This document shows positions 7,843 to 14,502 of a DNA stretch of 15,666 nucleotides, in pieces; within the stretch, counting starts at the first letter, position 1, and each line of letters opens with the position of its first letter. Under the pieces are notes generated by a model. That model worked only from the letters and a program-made list of their open reading frames with translations, was not told where the DNA came from and ran no database searches. This stretch comes from DATAMF01 sp964472565. Lineage in GTDB: Bacteria; Chloroflexota; Anaerolineae; Aggregatilineales; Aggregatilineaceae. Location of the stretch: contig CAYYNB010000147.1 in the NCBI GenBank assembly GCA_964472565.1, positions 1-15,666 of the forward strand, in the 5' to 3' direction. The position numbers and the translations under genes were made by a program.

Positions 7843-10503
7843 TTATTGCCCAAACATCTCACTGGCGCTGGGATCAACTTGTGTCGCGCAGTTGATATAC
7901 TGCTCATAGTACGCGGCATAATCCCCGGTTATTGGATCAAGCGGCGGAATAGCCGCTGTGCATTGTTGGAAGGTTTGTGTCATCGCCTGTGCTTCCGCCA
8001 GTTCCACATCCAAATCCGCATCCTCATTGATGTAGCGGTCAAACGCCCGGTTTAGCCAGTATGTCAGAAAGATGTCTGTTGGGGTGTCCCCGCCAAGCCC
8101 TGTCGGGAACAGGACGGTATTGGGCTGCTGCATCAACTGATCCAGCGCACTATATACGGCGGTTGCTTCTTCACCCTGTGCTACTAACAATTCCGGGCTG
8201 TTGATCATGGAACGTTTCGCAGGCATTCCGGTGAATAAATCGGGCCGTTGGCTCAGTGAACTCAGGAAGCGATAGCACGCTTCGGCATTTTCCGAATTGG
8301 CGCTGATATACCCTCCACCCACACTGTAGGTGAGCGCGGTATAGGCTGTACCCTGTGGGAACGTCACCATCGGATCGGTGTTCTGCGGCAGTACGGCATC
8401 TTCCTCGCCGGAACTCGATACAGCGATCATGACCGCGCCAAAGCCGAATTCGCCCAGTGTGTCTGTGTAAATCGGCACACTATTTTCCTCTCCCATCATA
8501 ATGACAGTTCCACCGCTCAAATTCTGGTACTCGACATACCCATCCTTGACAAGATTAAGCACCTGCCGGATAGCTTCAACCGTATTGGGATCGGTGTAGT
8601 TGAGGGTTGGTGGTGTTGTCCGGTAATCAACCGGCAGTCCACCATATGCTGCAATCAGCGCCAGCAGGTAGCTGTTATCAAATCCCTGTGGTGCAAACGG
8701 TGCGGGATCATCCGGGTTATACTTGAGTGCTCGCAGCGCGCTTTCAAACTCATCCACACTCCATGTACCGCTGGGCAGCGTCACCCCGGCCTGTGCAAAC
8801 AAATCCGGATCCACGCGCATCACCACAGGTGCGATTACCAGTGGGATTGCCCATGTTTGCCCATCGCGTTGCAGTTGGGTTAGCACATTCCCCACCAGAT
8901 CATTGGGATTAAACGCCGTATCGCTTGCCATTAGGGGATCCAGGCTGAGCAAAAGGCTAAGGTCCGCGCTTGGAACTTGGTTGCTGGGTGCGTAGAAGCA
9001 GTCATACTGTTCGGTCAGCTCTTCCAGGCTTCCACCCATCGTCGGTTCCAGGTTCACCCGTCCCACTTCAGGATCGGTGTCTGCGAAGTCCTGTGCGGCT
9101 GCATTCCATGCGGCTTCATTCGGCATCGGCGACATGATCGTTCCAATACCAAAATCAACCTCGATTTCTCCCGGAGCTAATGCCGCTGCGGGGACAGGCG
9201 TTGCCACCACAAGGGGATCGCCGCCGCTTCGTTCCGATGCTGTTTCCAGCCGCGTTAAGGCTTCTGCTTCGACGGCATCCAGCGCAGTGCGTGCATCTAC
9301 GCCGTTCTCGATCATCTGCTGTAATACATTGGACAGATGTGATACAAACCGCGCTTCGCTGGGACTGATCGCGTTTTCGAGGCCCTGATCAACAACCGCC
9401 TGAATTTCCGGCGAGAGTTCAGGCCCGTTGACTACCATACCACCCCCGTCAGTTGAAGCATTCACCAGGCTGCGCCGTGCCGGAATCGGATTAAAGGCCG
9501 CGCCTACTGCTTCGGGTTGCATCGTGAGATATTTGACCAGTTCGTAGGCGAGTTCGGGGTGTGTTGTGCCGCCGCTAACGCCATATCCACTCACAACCAA
9601 CCCACTATGACCGCCGGGCAGCAGCGCCGCCTTGCGCTGCGCATCCTCATCACCCATCATCTGCCCCATCCAGCTTCGCCCTATCACCAAGGCCTCATTT
9701 TGTCCACCAGGGCCAACGGCGATGTTTTCGCCTCCGTTTGGCAGATCAAACAGTCCATCTTTTTGGAGTTGTGCCCACGTGTTCAGCACTTCTTCCAGTT
9801 GGGGGTTGTCAAAGTTGGGGATGCTGGGGATCACACTGTCATCGTACAGTCCCTGTCCCAACAACGAAATGAGTAGTATGCCGATCTCTTCGCCATAATT
9901 CTGGAACCCCGGTACCGCCACACTGCCATCGTCATTCAACTGAGTCAGCGCCCGAATGGCATAATCCACATCAGCAATCGACTGCCAGGTTTCTGGATAC
10001 GGTACGCCCGCGGCATCCAATGCCGCCGGATCATAAAACAGCAGTGTGACATCGGCTGACACGGGCAGTGCCCACACGCCGCCGTCCCACTGGAACGCTT
10101 GCCACACCGCTTCATAAAAATCAGCGCTGTTGAGCGTCGTATCAGCGTTCACCAGTGGTGCCAGATCGAGCAGATACCCGGCTCGTGTCAGTTCCGGCCC
10201 TATTTCGCTTGAATCCAGCAGCAGCACATCCGCGGTCTCGGCAACGCTCCGCATGCTGTTCAGATATTCGTTAATATCTTGCAGCCCACCGCCGAACATC
10301 AGCGCATTGTTGCCGTTGTACACAATTTCAACATCCACACCGGGATGTTCCGCCTCGAATTGATCAAATACCTCCTCACTGAATAAGTCCCGCATGTAAT
10401 CGGGAATAGCTATCGTAACCACCTCGTTTTGCGCTTCTGTCGGCCTCACCGTAAGCGCCAAAGTCGGAATCAGAAAACCCAAAATCAGAATCAATCGTCT
10501 CAT
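7843..10503 (-). CDS. Tandem-fused extracellular solute-binding protein
   Basis: An 886-residue secreted protein: Sec signal peptide (MRRLILIL and hydrophobic core to about 18, likely cleaved after TEA-24, no lipobox) followed by two family-1 (maltose-binding-like) solute-binding domains in one chain. Domain 1 (about 26-430) shows the classic start VVTIAIPDYM with FDQFEAEHPGVDVEI, then ADVLLLDSSE, WALPVSADVTLLFYDPAAL and SGYGVSGGTTHPELAYELVKYL. After an A/P-rich linker (about 433-446), domain 2 starts EIEVDFGIGT and repeats the layout with WAIPLVIAPVVMRVDPDLF and NAEACYRFLSSL. All cysteines are in domain 2. Normal family-1 proteins are about 400-450 residues, so this is a double. ATG at 10503 has AAAGGAG eight bases upstream. 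As first gene of an operon with an FtsX-type permease rather than MalF/MalG importers, it may act as a ligand sensor or cargo carrier. Ligand is unknown. Confidence 0.88.
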   Translation of the reverse strand: MRRLILILGFLIPTLALTVRPTEAQNEVVTIAIPDYMRDLFSEEVFDQFEAEHPGVDVEIVYNGNNALMFGGGLQDINEYLNSMRSVAETADVLLLDSSEIGPELTRAGYLLDLAPLVNADTTLNSADFYEAVWQAFQWDGGVWALPVSADVTLLFYDPAALDAAGVPYPETWQSIADVDYAIRALTQLNDDGSVAVPGFQNYGEEIGILLISLLGQGLYDDSVIPSIPNFDNPQLEEVLNTWAQLQKDGLFDLPNGGENIAVGPGGQNEALVIGRSWMGQMMGDEDAQRKAALLPGGHSGLVVSGYGVSGGTTHPELAYELVKYLTMQPEAVGAAFNPIPARRSLVNASTDGGGMVVNGPELSPEIQAVVDQGLENAISPSEARFVSHLSNVLQQMIENGVDARTALDAVEAEALTRLETASERSGGDPLVVATPVPAAALAPGEIEVDFGIGTIMSPMPNEAAWNAAAQDFADTDPEVGRVNLEPTMGGSLEELTEQYDCFYAPSNQVPSADLSLLLSLDPLMASDTAFNPNDLVGNVLTQLQRDGQTWAIPLVIAPVVMRVDPDLFAQAGVTLPSGTWSVDEFESALRALKYNPDDPAPFAPQGFDNSYLLALIAAYGGLPVDYRTTPPTLNYTDPNTVEAIRQVLNLVKDGYVEYQNLSGGTVIMMGEENSVPIYTDTLGEFGFGAVMIAVSSSGEEDAVLPQNTDPMVTFPQGTAYTALTYSVGGGYISANSENAEACYRFLSSLSQRPDLFTGMPAKRSMINSPELLVAQGEEATAVYSALDQLMQQPNTVLFPTGLGGDTPTDIFLTYWLNRAFDRYINEDADLDVELAEAQAMTQTFQQCTAAIPPLDPITGDYAAYYEQYINCATQVDPSASEMFGQ

Positions 10504-10642
10504 CTCATAGACTCCTTTCTGGGCCTAGTGTGTCCGGCTTGGATTGCGAAGCGGTTGCGAGCAGATTACCGTTTCGTAACCCCGCACCTCCTTTGGCTAT
10601 TTCGCTTGTTTATGTGATGAGAAAATACCGGGATGAGGGCAG

Positions 10643-10664
10643 AAAAAGGGCGAAGGAGTTGCCC
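10643..10664 (-). terminator. Probable intrinsic terminator of the DegV/heliorhodopsin operon
   Basis: In the minus-strand transcript, GGGCAA pairs with TT(C)GCCC around a CTCC loop (one bulged C), followed directly by a run of five T (the AAAAA at 10643-10647 on the plus strand). It lies about 210 nt after the DegV stop and before the next operon, the expected place to separate the two transcripts. The stem is short, so strength is uncertain. Confidence 0.55.
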
Positions 10665-10837
10665 ATGAAATAGGTTCACCACACGGGGTAAAAATAGGCA
10701 GACTGGGATTAGATACCGGTGAGGTCGATTGGCCGATTAGGTACTGCGAATCCCGCTGCCTCAATTTTGGATGGTATGAATATTGTGAGAGTACAGCGCT
10801 AGCTTGAACCCATTCCCATCGCCTGTTTCCCAACTAT

Positions 10838-10849
10838 ACAATGCATTGT
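10838..10849. repeat. 12-bp perfect palindrome ACAATGCATTGT
   Basis: Perfectly self-complementary with no spacer, which suits a dimeric protein site rather than an RNA hairpin. It starts nine bases from a second palindrome, in the gap after the DegV gene and far upstream of the solute-binding-protein operon. No regulator can be named. Confidence 0.45.
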
Positions 10850-10858
10850 CCCGCGGAT

Positions 10859-10872
10859 CTGTGAAATCACAG
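10859..10872. repeat. 14-bp palindrome CTGTGA-AA-TCACAG
   Basis: Arms CTGTGA and TCACAG flank two bases, three bases after the DegV stop codon. The half-sites look like TGTGA of CRP/FNR-family sites, but the spacing is 2 rather than 6, so it is not a standard CRP site. As RNA it could form only a 5-bp stem with a 4-base loop. An operator or the start of a 3' end structure are both possible. Confidence 0.4.
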
Positions 10873-10875
10873 TTT

Positions 10876-11739
10876 CTAAGCTGAGGAATATCCACAGAGC
10901 GCGATAGCACCCGGCCCTGTATGAATCCCCATGACGGGTGATGTCAGGGAAACAACCAATTCGACAGGCGCATATTCTTGCCGGATTCGGTCAGCGATCC
11001 GCTGTGCCTCTTCAGGAATGTTGCCGTGCATAACCGCCACATGCAGCGGCTTGTTTACATCTAGCTGTTGGAAGAAGCTCTGATAGAGTGCTTCAATTGC
11101 TTTGGATCGTGTGCGAGTACGCGCAGCCGCCTTGATTTCCCCCGTGTGATGGTCAACATACAGTTGGGGCTTGAGTTGGAGCGCTGTGCCCACCCACTTG
11201 GCCGCCCCGCTGATACGCCCACCTCGATGAAGATATTCGAGTGTATCGACGTAAAGCAGGGTGACTAAGTTTTCCCGAACCCTGTCAGCCGCAGTTAACA
11301 TAGCGGCAGCGTCTCCCCCTTCTTCGCGCGCATGGGCTGCTGCCAATAACTGCCATCCCAGGCTCATCGAGTTCGCTTTTGAGTCGACAATATGCACCGG
11401 AATATCGACCAGGGTTTCGATCTGCTTGGCAGCTTGGTAGGTGCTGCTCATCCCGCTGCTGATGGTGAAAATGATGGCTTCCTGCGCTCCACTTTCTTTA
11501 GCCTGATGAACAGCCTGAACAAAAGCGGATGGCGGCGGCTGAGAGGTCGTTGGGTGGACCGGGTCCGAAACAAGACGTTCATAAAACGCAGCCGATTTGA
11601 TGTCTATCTGATCGCGGAGTTCTTCGGCTCCCCAGACGACCATCAAAGGTACTACGCCGATATGATACTTCTGGAGCTTGGCCTCAGGGAGATCGCTCGT
11701 GCTGTCGGTAATCAGTGCAATTTTATAATCGATGGTCAT
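10876..11739 (-). CDS. DegV family fatty-acid-binding protein (FakB-like)
   Basis: A 287-residue soluble DegV-family protein. Family members bind a fatty acid in a deep pocket; in Firmicutes they (FakB) present it to the kinase FakA for phospholipid synthesis. Motifs in order: TDSTSDLP (11-18), PTTSQP (63-68), SSGMSSTYQ (94-102), VDSKANSMSLG (118-128), LEYLHRGGRIS (167-177) and GIHTGPGA (271-278), all where DegV proteins have them; length is standard. ATG at 11739 has AAGGA eight bases upstream. It is the last gene of the heliorhodopsin operon, 41 nt after the DUF1295 gene. No FakA-like kinase is in the window, so whether it feeds lipid synthesis is inferred from the family. Together with DUF1295 it suggests the operon acts on membrane lipids. 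Confidence 0.9.
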   Translation of the reverse strand: MTIDYKIALITDSTSDLPEAKLQKYHIGVVPLMVVWGAEELRDQIDIKSAAFYERLVSDPVHPTTSQPPPSAFVQAVHQAKESGAQEAIIFTISSGMSSTYQAAKQIETLVDIPVHIVDSKANSMSLGWQLLAAAHAREEGGDAAAMLTAADRVRENLVTLLYVDTLEYLHRGGRISGAAKWVGTALQLKPQLYVDHHTGEIKAAARTRTRSKAIEALYQSFFQQLDVNKPLHVAVMHGNIPEEAQRIADRIRQEYAPVELVVSLTSPVMGIHTGPGAIALCGYSSA

Positions 11740-11780
11740 GGGTTGGATCCTTAGGGCGATAGCGCGATATAAGCTCTCAA

Positions 11781-12587
11781 TTAGCTGGCATGGCGATTAT
11801 CGGGCCGTTTTTTGGGAAACCAGGGGAAAAAAGCCGGCGTGGTATCAATGTATTCCTGGTATTGTGGTTTGGTCTGGGTGAGTGTTTTCTCCAGAAGCGC
11901 CACACCTGAAACTCTCAATAGCAGCAGCGTCATGAGAACCGGCGCATAGATAGTCCAGAATCCTCCAGCCGCTAGCGCTCCCAGGTAATACCCCCACCAC
12001 TGCGCGGCATCGCCAAAGTAATTTGGGTGACGGGTGTAACGCCAGACACCGGTATTGAGAACTTTACCTTTGTTAGCGGGGTTGGCTTTGAAACGCGCCA
12101 GTTGAAAATCTCCAACCGCCTCAAAAAAGAAACCGACCATCCAGACGATCACAGCCAGTCCATCCACTATCGTCAGATGATCCGGCGACTCCCCCGCCAT
12201 GGCAGCCAGCAGCGGGATCGAGATGATCCAGGCCAGCATCCCTTGCAACACAAAAACTTGCCAGAAGCTGCGCCACCACCAACGGCTGCCATGCTGTTCA
12301 CGCCATTTAACGTAACGAAAATCCTCACCTTTGCCTCGATTCCGCCAACCTAGATAGATCGAGAGCCGCAGACTCCAGACTGCCACCAGGACCAGAAGCA
12401 GAATCTTGCGATCCTGGAAGCCATTTTCGGCCAATATAGAGTAAACAAGGGCGGCGATCAGAAACAGAATGCCCCAAAACGGATCGACAATGCTGGCGTT
12501 TTTGACTCGCAGACTGACAAGCCAAAGCACCGTATTAAAAGCCAGAATGGATAATCCGGCCAGCAGATAAATCTCAAGTAATGACAT
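11781..12587 (-). CDS. DUF1295 membrane protein (steroid 5-alpha-reductase-like)
   Basis: A 268-residue polytopic membrane protein of the DUF1295 family, related by fold to steroid 5-alpha-reductases and isoprenylcysteine methyltransferases. Hallmarks: SIVDPFWG (32-39) after the first helix, an aromatic/basic stretch WRSFWQ (105-110), RHPNYFGD (186-193), LLLLRVSGVALLEK (221-234) and the C-terminal EYIDTTPAFFPWFP (245-258). Roughly six membrane helices. Members are thought to reduce or modify lipids, often next to cyclopropane-fatty-acid synthase or light and oxidative-stress genes, but few are characterised. ATG at 12587 has GGGAGG nine bases upstream. It sits 28 nt after the heliorhodopsin gene and 41 nt before DegV. 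Family call is firm; the reaction is unknown. Confidence 0.88.
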   Translation of the reverse strand: MSLLEIYLLAGLSILAFNTVLWLVSLRVKNASIVDPFWGILFLIAALVYSILAENGFQDRKILLLVLVAVWSLRLSIYLGWRNRGKGEDFRYVKWREQHGSRWWWRSFWQVFVLQGMLAWIISIPLLAAMAGESPDHLTIVDGLAVIVWMVGFFFEAVGDFQLARFKANPANKGKVLNTGVWRYTRHPNYFGDAAQWWGYYLGALAAGGFWTIYAPVLMTLLLLRVSGVALLEKTLTQTKPQYQEYIDTTPAFFPWFPKKRPDNRHAS

Positions 12588-12615
12588 GCCTCATGCCCTC
12601 CCCATAATACGACAC

Positions 12616-13395
12616 CTAGTTTGGCTGGAGTGTTCCGAAGAAAACCTGCCAGGCCAATAGTGATTTTGCCACCAGCGAGAGCACGATATAGGCTCTTTCG
12701 CCGTAGATATAGTCCTGCCAGCGCCCAATTTTCTTGTACTGCAAAATCATATTGACCGCGAAAACATTGAAGAACAGGAACAACGAGGCATAGATGGCAT
12801 ACACGAAGTTGGGGACCTGTTCACCGCTTGTGACTGAACCGACCAGGTAAATACCAATCGCTATCCAGGGCACAATGCCTGCAATTGATCCAAAAATGAA
12901 AGCCGTCCAATCGGTCTTCGCGGTGGTTTGATTGTGCAGTTCCATCATCCAGCCAAACAGGATCATCATGGCATTCAGGGCGAAGATAAGCAGCAGCGTG
13001 GCGATGTCGTACATACCAAAGAGCATCGCAATCGCCACGATCATCACCGAAGAACTGAAGCTGTACTCGATCCAGCGTGCGTAATTGACGCCCTTTTTCA
13101 GGTTACGGACATACCAGTCGTAAATTCCCGGCGCAGAGATCAGGAAATGCGCCAGGGCGGACATGAAAAGAAACGCTGCTACCACTGGGGCCAGCGGCAG
13201 ATCGAAAGCGGTCTTCAGGTTAGAGACCAGTTTTTCGCTTGTTTCATCATATTTCAGGAATGCGGTGGTGACGGGCAGCCTAAAATTAAGATCGCTCAGA
13301 GCCAGCATCAGTAATCCCTGGGCAAAATGAAACAGGCCCATGAACAGGTTGAAGCGGCGCAGATTTGGATAGGTTCTTTCATTGGTTGTGGTCAT
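12616..13395 (-). CDS. Heliorhodopsin
   Basis: A 259-residue seven-helix retinal protein of the heliorhodopsin family, which has inverted membrane topology, a long photocycle and no established ion-pumping role. Key features: ARWIEYSFSSS (106-116), where E110 fits the Schiff-base counterion (E107 in HeR 48C12); ELHN after helix 4; YGERAYIVLSLVAKS (231-245), where K244 is the retinal lysine (K241 in 48C12) and S240 matches S237. The offset of three is the same for all three positions. H23 and H83 match the cavity histidines seen in the family. Length is typical. The frame is open to 13464, but ATG at 13395 gives the family N-terminus and has GGGGGA upstream. It lies 34 nt after DUF2177 and 28 nt before DUF1295. 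No carotenoid oxygenase is in the window, so retinal must be made elsewhere or acquired. Confidence 0.93.
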   Translation of the reverse strand: MTTTNERTYPNLRRFNLFMGLFHFAQGLLMLALSDLNFRLPVTTAFLKYDETSEKLVSNLKTAFDLPLAPVVAAFLFMSALAHFLISAPGIYDWYVRNLKKGVNYARWIEYSFSSSVMIVAIAMLFGMYDIATLLLIFALNAMMILFGWMMELHNQTTAKTDWTAFIFGSIAGIVPWIAIGIYLVGSVTSGEQVPNFVYAIYASLFLFFNVFAVNMILQYKKIGRWQDYIYGERAYIVLSLVAKSLLAWQVFFGTLQPN

Positions 13396-13429
13396 GTGTA
13401 GTTTCCCCCGAATGGATGCGGCTGGTAAA

Positions 13430-13831
13430 CTAACCGAGCCATTTGCCGACTGCAAAACTGACAAGACTTACGGTTACACTTAAGACGGTTCCCCAGGCCA
13501 GATCGACCACCGTGACAAGCACAGGCCAATCTTTTACGGTTGCCAGATTAGTGAGGTCATAGGTGGCATACGTGATGAGGCCAAACAATGCCGCGCGCAG
13601 CAGGGTTGTTTTGAGTGAATCGTCCTCCAACCCAGGTACAACCACGAACACTAGAATCCCCAAAATGAATAACAGGTAGAAAACTAGCGCCGCGATCCAG
13701 TTGGTGTCGGAGGCCAATAGAAAATCGAGATGCTTCCGGTAGAAGGTGCGCGCGACCAGACCAAGCCAGATCATATCAATGACAAAGAAGGCAACGAGTG
13801 TAGCAGAATAGAGTTTCAGGTAATAAGCCAT
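13430..13831 (-). CDS. DUF2177 family membrane protein
   Basis: A 133-residue membrane protein with about four helices (about 5-27, 47-66, 78-96, 105-129). It matches DUF2177 by the N-terminal FFVIDMIWLGLV (15-26), by RTFYRKHLDFLL (28-39) and by the signature TYATYDLTNLATVKDWP (86-102), followed by VDLAWG. The molecular function of the family is unknown. From general knowledge it often occurs with DUF1295, cyclopropane-fatty-acid synthase, photolyase and B12-dependent MerR regulators, that is in light-induced or oxidative-stress gene sets, which fits this location. ATG at 13831 is preceded by GAAGGGAAA. It lies 33 nt after the peroxiredoxin-like gene and 34 nt before heliorhodopsin, so all three are probably co-transcribed. 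Confidence 0.9.
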   Translation of the reverse strand: MAYYLKLYSATLVAFFVIDMIWLGLVARTFYRKHLDFLLASDTNWIAALVFYLLFILGILVFVVVPGLEDDSLKTTLLRAALFGLITYATYDLTNLATVKDWPVLVTVVDLAWGTVLSVTVSLVSFAVGKWLG

Positions 13832-13864
13832 CCTTGTTTCCCTTCAACGTTACGGCGGAGCACC

Positions 13865-14428
13865 CTACTTCAGCATGTGAGCGGCAGTAATGAGGTCAGC
13901 AATCTTGGGGTGATCCCCTGCGTGTTTACTGTAGTAGACGTATTGGATGATCCCGTTTTTGTCTATAATGAAAGTGCCGGGCAACATTTTGACATCGCCA
14001 ATGGCTTCCCCCTGCGAGCTTCCTCGCCTTAATGCTCTTACGCTGGCAACCATAACCGCCGGAGATATAAGCTCGCCGAGTTTCCCTTGTTGGAGGCCGT
14101 AGGTTTCGTAGGGCATGGTTGTCTCATTGGTCAGGCACGTAATGCTGGGAGCCAGTTTGCCACAATAACGTTCGGCGTGTTTGGGTTCCCCCATCGCAAC
14201 ACTGATAACTTGCAGCCCGGCGTTTGTGAATTCGTCTTTATGCAGCTCTAACTGAGCCAGCCATTCACGGCAGAATATTCAGCCAAAATGCCGTAAGAAA
14301 GTGAGAAGGGTTGGTCCTGTAGACCACAGATCCGCCAGATTGATGGGTTGATTTTTAACGTTGATTAACGTCAGATTTGGAGCGGGCGTCCCAACCGCAA
14401 GTCGTGGGTGAATATTTTTTTCGATCAT
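13865..14428 (-). CDS. Peroxiredoxin-like protein, probable selenoprotein (UxxC, in-frame TGA)
   Basis: A 187-residue thioredoxin-fold AhpC/TSA-type protein of the peroxiredoxin-like (AhpC-TSA_2/PRXL2) group, if the TGA at 14279-14281 (codon 50) is read as selenocysteine. The N-terminal half reads GTPAPNLTLINV, then INLADLW and LLTFLRHFG, followed by TGA and IFCREWLAQL. Family members have FLRHFGCPFCREW here, so the TGA replaces exactly the first active-site cysteine, giving U50-I-F-C53. The frame then continues cleanly through KMLPGTFIIDKNGIIQYVYYSKHAGDHP to a TAA. ATG at 14428 has a strong GGGGAGG five bases upstream; the alternative downstream ATG at 14194 has none. A SECIS-like hairpin follows the TGA. 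TGA serves as a normal stop in other genes here, so general recoding is excluded. Alternatives: a single nonsense mutation or base error. Likely a reductase or peroxidase protecting the membrane system of the operon. Confidence 0.72.
14240..14264 (-). promoter_or_regulatory. Candidate bacterial SECIS hairpin
   Basis: In the mRNA after the TGA, GGCUC pairs with GAGCU (one G-U pair) around the loop AGUUA. The loop begins 26 nt after the UGA, has G as its second base and contains GU. A lower imperfect stem (AUG with CAU, plus C-G) leaves a bulged U below the upper stem. This fits the loose bacterial rule: apical loop 16-37 nt from UGA, G among its first two bases, short stem, lying within the coding sequence. 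Short hairpins of this kind also arise by chance, so it supports but does not prove selenocysteine insertion. Confidence 0.5.
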
Positions 14429-14450
14429 TTTTCCTCCCCTTATGTATTCT

Positions 14451-14479
14451 ATGAGACCAGGCAGCTAACCTGGCCTCAT
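14451..14479 (-). ncRNA. Hairpin in the fasciclin-peroxiredoxin gap
   Basis: Minus-strand RNA forms an unbroken 11-bp stem (AUGAGGCCAGG with CCUGGUCUCAU) around the 7-base loop UUAGCUG. The one plus-strand mismatch becomes a G-U pair only in the minus RNA, suggesting RNA is the working form. No T-run follows, and the peroxiredoxin ribosome binding site comes soon after. It may be a weak terminator, an RNA-end stabiliser for the abundant fasciclin message, or an attenuator that sets lower expression of the downstream genes. Confidence 0.55.
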
Positions 14480-14502
14480 TAATGATTGTATAGGATTCTG
14501 GA

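Larger units (their letters stand above)
10504..10875. other. Non-coding gap between the two operons
   Basis: A 372-bp stretch without a believable gene. Reading on the minus strand, it starts with two short perfect palindromes just after the DegV stop (10859-10872 and 10838-10849), continues to a terminator-like hairpin (10643-10664), and ends with the leader of the solute-binding-protein operon. A strong Shine-Dalgarno-like AAAGGAGGTG (plus-strand 10585-10594) has no start codon at a workable distance. I found no convincing -35/-10 pair, so the operon promoter, which should lie between about 10640 and 10520, is unassigned. Confidence 0.6.

Noticed and set aside
10585..10594. Strong Shine-Dalgarno-like AAAGGAGGTG on the minus strand, suggesting a leader peptide
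   Set aside because: No start codon lies at 5-12 bases; the only GTG overlaps the motif itself and gives about 20 codons of unremarkable sequence.
10597..10833. 78-residue minus-strand open frame in the operon gap
   Set aside because: Composition rich in S, P and aromatic residues without domain or signal, no ribosome binding site, and it runs through the terminator hairpin.
13396..13464. 23-residue N-terminal extension of heliorhodopsin
   Set aside because: It overlaps the end of DUF2177, has no family similarity, and ATG at 13395 gives the normal heliorhodopsin length.
13865..14194. A 109-residue protein starting at the ATG at 14194 as the full peroxiredoxin gene
   Set aside because: It would lack the N-terminal half and the active-site motif of the fold, and this ATG has no ribosome binding site. 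The same frame continues upstream through conserved sequence, broken only by one TGA.
14279..14281. TGA read as tryptophan through a changed genetic code
   Set aside because: TGA is the normal stop of several genes here (LysM protein, longer ATPase, lipoprotein, permease), and the replaced residue in the family is cysteine, not tryptophan.
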